Source of the DNA: Flavobacteriales bacterium
GTDB lineage: Bacteria > Bacteroidota > Bacteroidia > Flavobacteriales > JASBRU01
Direction: 5' to 3'
NCBI GenBank assembly: GCA_030149285.1
Contig: JASBRU010000009.1
Location: 1-42,512 of the forward strand
DNA: 42,512 bases
The notes under the pieces: model-generated
The model's input: only the letters and a program-made list of their open reading frames with translations
Told to the model about the DNA's origin: nothing
Databases searched by the model: none
Position numbers and translations under genes: made by a program
Shown here: piece after piece, positions 1-5,508 of the stretch
How positions within the stretch are numbered: the stretch's first letter is position 1
Layout: each line of letters opens with the position of its first letter

Positions 1-1152
1 AAGAAAAAATTAGTAGCCACACTTCAAGAGAAAAAATATATGGATGTGGTAAGCGATTTTGAAAACCTGACTATGCTAAAAGGTTGGGCAAAATTCAAAG
101 ACAACAAAACCATTTTGGTTGATGGCAAGGAATACAAAGCCCTCAAATTTTTAATTGCTGCGGGAGCTACGACCAACATTCCGACTATTGAAGGATTGGA
201 CAAAATTGACTACTTGACCAACGTTTCCCTTTTCGACTTGGAAGAAAAACCCGAAAGCCTGACCATTATGGGAGCGGGTTATATAGGTTTGGAAATTGCA
301 ATGGCATACAATCGTTTAGGCGTAAAAGTCCGCATCATTGAATTTACAGACCGTGTTTTACGGACACAAACCCCAGACATCAGTGAAGGATTGGAAACCC
401 AAATGCGAAAAGAAGGCATTGAAATCTTACCTAATTTCAGAGTCGTGAAATTCGAGAAACAAGGGAATGAAACCATCATTCACTGTAAATGTCCTGATGG
501 TTCATTTGCGCAAATTATAGAAAAAGGTAAGGTAGTAATTACCACAGGCACAAAAGCCAATACAAGCAAATTAGGGTTAGATAACATTGGTTTGGAACTC
601 ACCAAAAGCGGACATATCGCTGTAAATGAAAAGATGGAAACCAATCTATCCAATATTTACGCAGCAGGAGACGTAACCAATACCCCTGCATTTGTTTATA
701 CAGCCGCTTTTGAAGGTAAAATTTCCGTTGAAAATGCGTTCTCAGGGATAGACAATAAAGCCGATTATTCTTCCTTACCTTGGGTGGTGTTTACCGACCC
801 ACAAATAGCAGGTGCAGGTTTGGACGAAGCACAGGCGGAAGCGAACGGCATTCCATTTGAAGTTTCCAAATTGGAACTCAAAGACGTACCAAGAGCCATA
901 GCAGCAAATGACACAAGGGGATTTATTAAGCTCATTCGTAACACAGAAACGGACAAACTGATAGGTGCAAGAGTAGTCGCACCCGAAGGTGGAGAGCTCA
1001 TTCAACAATTAAGTATGGCTATCAAATACGGAATAACAGTAAAGGAGCTAGCAAACGATTTTTACCCTTACTTAACTTTGGGAGAAGGCATCAAGTTAGC
1101 GGCGATAACTTTTAATAAAGATGTATCTAAGTTAAGTTGTTGTGCGAGTTAA
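1..1152 (+). CDS. merA: Mercury(II) reductase, 3' portion (5' end outside window)
   Basis: Reduces Hg(II) to volatile Hg(0) with NADPH in the cytoplasm. The reading frame is open from base 1, so the gene is cut by the window edge; the N-terminal FAD domain with the redox-active CxxxxC is missing. Visible are the NAD-binding Rossmann motif GAGYIGLEIA, the second FAD motif YAAGDVTNTPAFVYTAAFEG, and the dimerisation domain. The very C-terminus, KLSCCAS, carries the vicinal Cys pair that binds Hg(II) in MerA and sets it apart from ordinary dihydrolipoamide dehydrogenases. The preceding FNKDVSKL also fits MerA. The gene points toward the integrase and is probably cargo of the integrated element ending near 2890. 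Only the family's C-terminal ~380 residues can be assessed here. Confidence 0.9.
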   Translation, partial: KKKLVATLQEKKYMDVVSDFENLTMLKGWAKFKDNKTILVDGKEYKALKFLIAAGATTNIPTIEGLDKIDYLTNVSLFDLEEKPESLTIMGAGYIGLEIAMAYNRLGVKVRIIEFTDRVLRTQTPDISEGLETQMRKEGIEILPNFRVVKFEKQGNETIIHCKCPDGSFAQIIEKGKVVITTGTKANTSKLGLDNIGLELTKSGHIAVNEKMETNLSNIYAAGDVTNTPAFVYTAAFEGKISVENAFSGIDNKADYSSLPWVVFTDPQIAGAGLDEAQAEANGIPFEVSKLELKDVPRAIAANDTRGFIKLIRNTETDKLIGARVVAPEGGELIQQLSMAIKYGITVKELANDFYPYLTLGEGIKLAAITFNKDVSKLSCCAS

Positions 1153-1189
1153 TTCCATTTCAAAAGTATTTACACATACAATTTGCATA

Positions 1190-1226
1190 GGCTCTTTTCT
1201 TGACCAAAACTAGTGAAGAGTCTTTT
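1190..1226 (+). terminator. Candidate terminator after merA
   Basis: GGCTCTT (1190-1196) pairs with AAGAGTC (1216-1222), with one G-T wobble and a 19-nt loop, followed by TTTT. It lies 38 bases after the merA stop. The loop is long, so this is a moderate call. Confidence 0.4.
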
Positions 1227-1486
1227 ATTCACTGAAAACACTAGAAATTAACTAAAAAAACTTAGAACACACAATTTTTGTTTATTACATTAATTTAATG
1301 TTCTTCTATTCAAGAGAAAATAGACTTATTGTTAATTTATTGTACCTACATAAAAAAGGGTTTTAACAGAAATGCTAAAACTTTTGGTTTTTCTAATAGC
1401 GAGGACGAGAGTTGAATTCGTGACCTCAGGGTTATGAACTGTTCGGACTATTGTCATTAGATTATAAGATAATTGTGAGGTTAGTT
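1227..1486. other. Non-coding stretch between merA and integrase
   Basis: AT-rich, with no credible open frame. The only structures seen are a short GTTTTA...TAAAAC inverted repeat near 1364-1380 and the tRNA-Met-like fragment at 1397-1440, listed separately. Confidence 0.5.
1397..1440 (-). pseudogene. Degraded tRNA-Met(CAT)-like 3' half
   Basis: On the minus strand the sequence reads as an anticodon loop TTCATAA, a GAGGTCAC variable region, a T-arm (ACGAA-TTCAACT-CTCGT, four of five pairs) and an acceptor strand CCTCGCTA. There is no matching acceptor 5' strand or D-arm upstream, and the anticodon stem no longer pairs well. I read it as the leftover 3' end of a tRNA gene, the kind of scar that integrating elements leave. 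It lies 47 bp from the integrase 3' end, in the opposite orientation to the tRNA-Asp fragment at 2844. Chance resemblance is possible but unlikely over about 40 bases. Confidence 0.5.
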
Positions 1487-2704
1487 TTATCCATTCAAGA
1501 CTTGCTCATTAAAGTCATCTAAGGCTGTGCTAGAAAGATTTGCTAAATAAATCTGTGTAGTTGATAGTTTTTTATGCCCCAGCATATTACTTATAGCAGT
1601 AACTGGTATTCCTAGAGTGTTCGCTTTGGACGCAAAAGTGTGCCTTGAAACATAGGATGTTAATGTCTCTTCAATCTTGCAGAGTTTTGCCAACTCTTTG
1701 AGTTTTTTGTTGTAGCGCTTTCTAGCCCATTTTGCATCTTTAATTTGGTCTTCAAGATTTTCTCGCTTGATGATGGGGAAAACAAAATCATTCGCTTTAT
1801 CTGCTTCCATGTAGAAATTCAAAATCTCAAACAGTGCTTCATTGATTTTTATATCGTAGTTGGCAGATGTTTTCTTACGCTGATATTTAATGCGCCCATC
1901 AATGATGTTTTCTTTTTTAAGAAAAGCCAAATCAATAAAAGACATTCCATACATCATATAGGAGGCTAAGAAGTAGTTTCTGGCATAAAAACATTCGTGT
2001 GTAGGTTCGAGGGGCAGATTAATTATCTTTTCAATACCCTCAGCAGACAAGGCTCTTTTTCTTGTAGGAACTGTTTTGATTTTATAATCCTCGAAAGGAT
2101 AAGCTTCCTTAGCAACCAGCTTTGCTTTGATTGCTTTTGAATAGATTGCGCGAATTGTCCTTAAATATACCGACAAGCCATTTGGTGAGTTCCCTTTAGA
2201 CAAATGGCTAATTTCAAGCTTCTTTATAAAATCATAGTTGATGTCTAAAAAAGATAAGTCGTTTCCATGAGAATGCCTTTTTAAGAAATCCAAAGCCCCT
2301 TTGTAAACAGTTGCATTGCCAAATTGCTGGGCAGCCTTCATCTCTTCGACAAGTTTTTCGCCAAAAGCAAAAAAAGAGTTGCTTGATTGCCTTTTAGCAA
2401 TATGGGCTTTAACTTGAGTAATTGACAGAAAAGAAAGTTCATTTTGCTCTTCGAGCTTTGTGATGACTTCCATCGCATCTGATTTTTTCTTAGCCAGAAG
2501 ATTGTTGAGGCGTGAAACAGATGAAACACCCTTATAGGATTTACGGATACATCTATTTTTATAATCCCATTCTTTTTCAAGAACAGAATACCCAGTAGCA
2601 ATCGGTATAGTCTTGCGATTATGGCTTAGGCGCAGAATGATAGGATAAGCCCCATCTTTTTTAGACCTTCGGGTATCAAGTGCTATGACAATATTTGTGC
2701 TCAC
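1487..2704 (-). CDS. Tyrosine site-specific integrase
   Basis: A recombinase of about 405 aa of the Bacteroidota ICE/genomic-island type. It begins with an arm-DNA-binding domain (NIVIALDTRRSKKDGAYPI...), followed by a SAM-like core-binding domain and a C-terminal catalytic domain. Visible catalytic elements are the box II segment TSYVSRHTFAS, LGHKKLSTTQIYL with the Tyr nucleophile, and the beta-hairpin lysine near RKKTSANYD. The position where most family members have the first catalytic Arg (before GMSF) is Tyr here. I chose GTG at 2704 because family members start near NIVIALDTRR and because a TACCTTTG box lies just upstream; a TTG at 2731 would give nine more residues. The gene sits 140 bp from a partial tRNA-Asp, so it most likely integrates the merA-bearing element there. 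Confidence 0.9.
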   Translation of the reverse strand: MSTNIVIALDTRRSKKDGAYPIILRLSHNRKTIPIATGYSVLEKEWDYKNRCIRKSYKGVSSVSRLNNLLAKKKSDAMEVITKLEEQNELSFLSITQVKAHIAKRQSSNSFFAFGEKLVEEMKAAQQFGNATVYKGALDFLKRHSHGNDLSFLDINYDFIKKLEISHLSKGNSPNGLSVYLRTIRAIYSKAIKAKLVAKEAYPFEDYKIKTVPTRKRALSAEGIEKIINLPLEPTHECFYARNYFLASYMMYGMSFIDLAFLKKENIIDGRIKYQRKKTSANYDIKINEALFEILNFYMEADKANDFVFPIIKRENLEDQIKDAKWARKRYNKKLKELAKLCKIEETLTSYVSRHTFASKANTLGIPVTAISNMLGHKKLSTTQIYLANLSSTALDDFNEQVLNG

Positions 2705-2708
2705 GAGG

Positions 2709-2716
2709 CAAAGGTA
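2709..2716 (-). promoter_or_regulatory. -7 box of integrase promoter
   Basis: TACCTTTG on the minus strand is an exact TAnnTTTG match. It ends only 4 nt before the GTG at 2704, so the transcript would begin at or inside the start codon, implying a leaderless mRNA or a later start. Confidence 0.55.
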
Positions 2717-2719
2717 AAA

Positions 2720-2741
2720 ATTTGCACTCAATTTGCACTCA
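2720..2741. repeat. 11-bp tandem duplication at the integrase 5' end
   Basis: ATTTGCACTCA occurs twice in direct tandem (2720-2730 and 2731-2741). On the minus strand each copy reads TGAGTGCAAAT. The ATG at 2742 opens MSAN then stop. With one copy removed, that ATG would be in frame with the integrase, so the duplication displaces a potential start. Confidence 0.75.
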
Positions 2742-2843
2742 TATGATGGTTTATTTTGGTTTCATTTGGTTCGATTATTTTATAAACATGCTGAAAAACA
2801 GATAAATAAGATTATTTAACACTATCATAAACCAAAAACCGTA

Positions 2844-2890
2844 TGCCTGTCACGCAGGGGGTCGCGAGTTCGAGTCTCGTCCAGACCGCA
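2844..2890 (+). other. Partial tRNA-Asp(GTC) 3' half: probable attR
   Basis: The sequence contains the tRNA-Asp anticodon loop CTGTCAC, the GCAGGGGGTCGC region, a complete T-arm GCGAG-TTCGAGT-CTCGT, the 3' acceptor strand CCAGACC and discriminator G. The 5' half (acceptor GGTCTGG and D-arm) is absent: the upstream bases are unrelated AT-rich DNA, and the anticodon stem loses pairing before position 2845. It is a 3'-end duplicate, as left when a tyrosine integrase inserts an element into a tRNA gene. With this orientation the element lies to the left, and an intact tRNA-Asp is expected at its far end, outside the window. The terminator just downstream supports this being the original tRNA 3' flank. 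Confidence 0.8.
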
Positions 2891-2919
2891 AAAAGCCGCT
2901 CATTGGGGCGGCTTTTTTT
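2891..2919 (+). terminator. Intrinsic terminator of the original tRNA-Asp locus
   Basis: AAAAGCCGC (2891-2899) pairs perfectly with GCGGCTTTT (2908-2916) around an 8-nt loop, followed by T residues. It directly abuts the tRNA-Asp 3' end. Confidence 0.8.
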
Positions 2920-2958
2920 ATTACTTACTGCCTTATAATTTTTCCATTTTTCTACCCT

Positions 2959-3033
2959 TAATAACTGCATGCCAAAGGGGTAATAATCAGAATAAGAAAG
3001 CACTTCAGACGTAATATAACAATAATTCCTAGG
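2959..3033 (-). pseudogene. Rhs/YD-repeat core-domain fragment
   Basis: The minus strand encodes TSEVLSYSDYYPFGMQLL. The string SYSDYYPFGMQ is the hallmark of the Rhs repeat-associated core domain of Bacteroidota Rhs proteins, where the variable toxin C-terminus begins after the core. No start codon or upstream repeats are attached: a stop lies at 3036, and the frame then runs into antisense tRNA-Asp sequence. It is therefore a remnant of an rhs gene or of an orphan Rhs C-terminal cassette. The 123-aa gene directly upstream on the same strand sits where an immunity gene would be in such arrays. Confidence 0.6.
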
Positions 3034-3097
3034 CTATTTTAAGAAAAAAAGAAGTCCCTAATAAACCACCTCTACAATTATTCCAATTTAAATACTA

Positions 3098-3469
3098 TTA
3101 CAATGTTAATTCTATTATAGAATGTTCTTTCATATAATCATCCCAACCAAGAATAGTAATTATTTCATCTGATAATTTAAATACTTCAAGCCAACTTTTA
3201 TTATTTCTTAGAGTATTAGCATCACGATTTAGTGAGGAAGACAATAGCTTTTCACTTTTTTTACCAAGTTTTTTTAGCAGAGAAAAGACAATTGGAAACC
3301 TATTAAGTTCGGTATCACTTTTTAATACATCATATTCTCCTTTCATTAGGGATACAGTATCAAGTGCAAATTCATCATATATCAATCGTTCTAATAAAAT
3401 ATCATTTTTTTGTAAATTCTGACTGTTGGAACATAAAAGTAAATATTTGAGACTACTTTTGTAAGTCAT
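3098..3469 (-). CDS. Hypothetical protein (123 aa), possible Rhs-associated immunity protein
   Basis: I do not recognise this protein by sequence. It is a soluble, mostly helical-looking protein of 123 residues with an ATG start, no signal peptide and no membrane segment. It has a Lys-rich middle (LLKKLGKKSEKLL) and an acidic C-terminal part with a WDDYMKEH segment. It lies upstream of, and on the same strand as, an Rhs core fragment carrying DYYPFGM. In Rhs arrays an immunity gene is typically followed by a silent orphan C-terminal cassette beginning with part of the core, so an immunity role is a contextual guess only. It could equally be an unrelated orphan or a truncated gene. Confidence 0.55.
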   Translation of the reverse strand: MTYKSSLKYLLLCSNSQNLQKNDILLERLIYDEFALDTVSLMKGEYDVLKSDTELNRFPIVFSLLKKLGKKSEKLLSSSLNRDANTLRNNKSWLEVFKLSDEIITILGWDDYMKEHSIIELTL

Positions 3470-3531
3470 ATAATTATTATATTAATTGGTGTAATTTTAT
3501 TTATGATGTATTTTTATTGCGAGATTACCCT

Positions 3532-3648
3532 TTAAATGTATATGATTTTATCAACTTCTTCCTTGGTACGTCCCTTTTTTTCGACTTTGGTAATATAATG
3601 TGGGTACACACTTGCAAAAGCCATTTTGTAAATACGTGTATTTTTCAT
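3532..3648 (-). pseudogene. Truncated DUF2200 gene (38 codons)
   Basis: The 38-codon frame starts [18 protein letters not shown] and continues [18 protein letters not shown]. This is a close match to the conserved N-terminus of DUF2200 proteins, which are about 110-120 aa. After KII, where the family goes on with a Trp-Leu-Thr-Gly segment, the frame meets YI and a stop, and nothing resembling the rest follows. The N-terminal third survives and the remainder appears deleted. The fragment is flanked by direct copies of GGTGTAATTT. Confidence 0.8.
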
Positions 3649-3696
3649 TTGCTAGTAGTTAGCGTTATTGGGTGTAATTTAATCAATTTATGAGTC

Positions 3697-4377
3697 TTAA
3701 CTTTTGCTTTTACCTGCTTTCAATAAAAGCCAAAATGTAAGTGATAACTCTCCAACTATTCCTGGGAGTACTACTATTAATGCTGAGACATCTTGGATTT
3801 TAGAATAGTCGTCATACAAAAACTGTAGCATACTATCTATTATATAACCAATACCGGCTATTAATAATAGTATAGGAATTAGTTTAAATACCGCTTTAGA
3901 CTTTAAGATAAGTCTTGATAGAAGGATTAAGTGAGCACCAAAAAACACAAGTCCTACCAACCAAGTATCATTAAAAGCATTAAGCAAGTAGTTTAGTTGT
4001 TGGATTGCATAGCTATCATTTGAATCATATAGCGATACTAAATCTATGATTGCTGTTAGATGATACAATGCAACACCAAAAATAGCCACATTCACAAGTC
4101 TGAAAGTTGCCGTAAGAACCGAAAAATTCTCATCTGTTTTTTTAAATAATACATATAATACCCAAGTGAGAATCAAGTCAAATACCACCATAGCCATAAA
4201 TGCAATAATGGCATATTTTAATAGGGCTGTATTTTCTTTAAAGTTGATAAAAGTCCCTTCAATACTTTCTGGTACTTTGAGGTTTTCTAATACAAAGAAA
4301 TTGGCATAAATACCTGTAAAAAAGATTACTAAGTAACCAATACCGCCAATTATTGCTATTTTTCTTAAACTTAACAT
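3697..4377 (-). CDS. DUF4386 family membrane protein
   Basis: A 226-aa integral membrane protein with about six hydrophobic segments. The N-terminus (SLRKIAIIGGIGYLVIFFTG) and the loop FFVLENLKVPESIEGTFINF fit the DUF4386 family, whose biochemical function is unknown. The gene starts 12 bp after the oxidoreductase stop on the same strand, so the two are almost certainly co-transcribed from the promoter at 5407-5414. The upstream AraC-type regulator probably controls both. The family assignment comes from pattern recognition of the N-terminus and topology. Confidence 0.75.
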   Translation of the reverse strand: MLSLRKIAIIGGIGYLVIFFTGIYANFFVLENLKVPESIEGTFINFKENTALLKYAIIAFMAMVVFDLILTWVLYVLFKKTDENFSVLTATFRLVNVAIFGVALYHLTAIIDLVSLYDSNDSYAIQQLNYLLNAFNDTWLVGLVFFGAHLILLSRLILKSKAVFKLIPILLLIAGIGYIIDSMLQFLYDDYSKIQDVSALIVVLPGIVGELSLTFWLLLKAGKSKS

Positions 4378-4389
4378 TTTTCTGATTTT

Positions 4390-5391
4390 TTATACTGTTA
4401 ATACTACGTTTCCTACTTTATGACCTGAGGCAACATGTATATGTGCATCTCTTACATTTTCTATGTTATATGTCTTATCTATAACTGTTTTTAAAGCTCC
4501 TTCTTCAAAGATGTCTTTAAGGTCAGCCAATAATACTCTTAGCTCATCATTTTTTTTCATGCCTGTTGCAGCAAACGTTGCCTTTTTTGTTGAAAATAAT
4601 GAGGTCCATAAGGATTGTAATAGCAACCCAAACTTTAGAATAGGAGAGAGGTATTGGCCATTATCTGTAAGTATATTTTTACTTTTCTTGAAAGAGCTTT
4701 TTCCAACTGTATCAAATATGACATCATACTTTTTATTGGACTTGGTAAAATCCGTTTTAGTGTAATCAATTACATAGTGTGCACCTAAACTCTTAACTAA
4801 GTTGATGTTTTTTGTACTACTAACACCAGTAACTTCAGCACCTAAATAATTTGCAATTTGTATAGCCGCTGAACCCAATGAGCCAGACGCACCATTTATA
4901 AGTACCTTTTGACCGGATTTAATTTTGCCTATTTCTTTTAAGAAATTTAAAGAAGTCATATGACCATCACCATAAGTTGAAGCTTCTTCAAAAGACATTG
5001 CTTTGGGTTTATGCAGAACTACTCCATTTTCAGGGATGGCAACATACTCTGCGTTTGCACTAAACCCAAGAGTAGTTTCGCCAAAAACCGAGTCTCCAAT
5101 ATTGTATAAGCTTACGTTTTTGCCAATAGCTTCTACTATTCCGGAAAAGCCTGTGCCTGGTATTGGATGTTTTGGTTTAAACAACCCAATAAATAGCCGG
5201 GCAATATATGGCTTCCCAGATAGCATCATTGTATCTGCTCTTGTAACAGAAGTGGCTTTAACTTTTACCAAAATTTCGTTTTCTGTTGGAGTAGGAATAG
5301 AAACTTGTTTGACTTCTATTTTATCTGATGAGCCATATCCACTTACATATACAGCTTTCATAGATGATTCAATTGTTTTCATAATGTTCAT
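4390..5391 (-). CDS. NAD(P)-dependent MDR-family oxidoreductase (quinone reductase-like)
   Basis: A medium-chain dehydrogenase/reductase of 333 aa. It has a GroES-like N-terminal domain (ENEILVKVKATSVTRADTM) and a Rossmann domain with the nucleotide-binding stretch GQKVLINGASGSLGSAAIQIA. It lacks the structural zinc cysteines of classical alcohol dehydrogenases and resembles quinone oxidoreductases/enoyl reductases, so it likely reduces an enone or quinone with NAD(P)H in the cytoplasm. I start it at ATG 5391, because the only upstream alternative, TTG 5409, falls inside the -7 box. ATG at 5382 or 5361 (MKAVYVSGYG) remains possible, and the last matches many homologues. It heads an operon with the DUF4386 gene. 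Confidence 0.85.
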   Translation of the reverse strand: MNIMKTIESSMKAVYVSGYGSSDKIEVKQVSIPTPTENEILVKVKATSVTRADTMMLSGKPYIARLFIGLFKPKHPIPGTGFSGIVEAIGKNVSLYNIGDSVFGETTLGFSANAEYVAIPENGVVLHKPKAMSFEEASTYGDGHMTSLNFLKEIGKIKSGQKVLINGASGSLGSAAIQIANYLGAEVTGVSSTKNINLVKSLGAHYVIDYTKTDFTKSNKKYDVIFDTVGKSSFKKSKNILTDNGQYLSPILKFGLLLQSLWTSLFSTKKATFAATGMKKNDELRVLLADLKDIFEEGALKTVIDKTYNIENVRDAHIHVASGHKVGNVVLTV

Positions 5392-5406
5392 GTTTGTAAT
5401 TTGATG

Positions 5407-5414
5407 CAAACCTA
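5407..5414 (-). promoter_or_regulatory. -7 box of the oxidoreductase promoter
   Basis: TAGGTTTG on the minus strand matches TAnnTTTG. It lies 15 nt before ATG 5391, giving a short leader and helping to fix the start codon. Confidence 0.55.
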
Positions 5415-5456
5415 CTTACACGAATCCGGTAAAACGTTCGGAATCAAAACAATGAG

Positions 5457-5478
5457 GTTCTGAATTATAATTCAGAAC
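5457..5478. promoter_or_regulatory. Perfect 22-bp palindrome, candidate operator
   Basis: Left arm GTTCTGAATTA (5457-5467) is followed directly by its exact reverse complement (5468-5478). It lies between the regulator stop (5509) and the oxidoreductase promoter, about 43 bp upstream of the -7 box. No T-run follows on the minus strand, so it is not a typical terminator for the regulator gene. A dimeric regulator site or an mRNA hairpin are the likely roles. Confidence 0.6.
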
Positions 5479-5508
5479 TAAAAAGTTGGAATAGGAAGTA
5501 AAAAGGCG

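Noticed and set aside
2812..3003. 63-codon minus frame spanning the tRNA-Asp fragment
   Set aside because: The second half is antisense tRNA; only the first ~15 codons (Rhs core) carry meaning, reported as a pseudogene.
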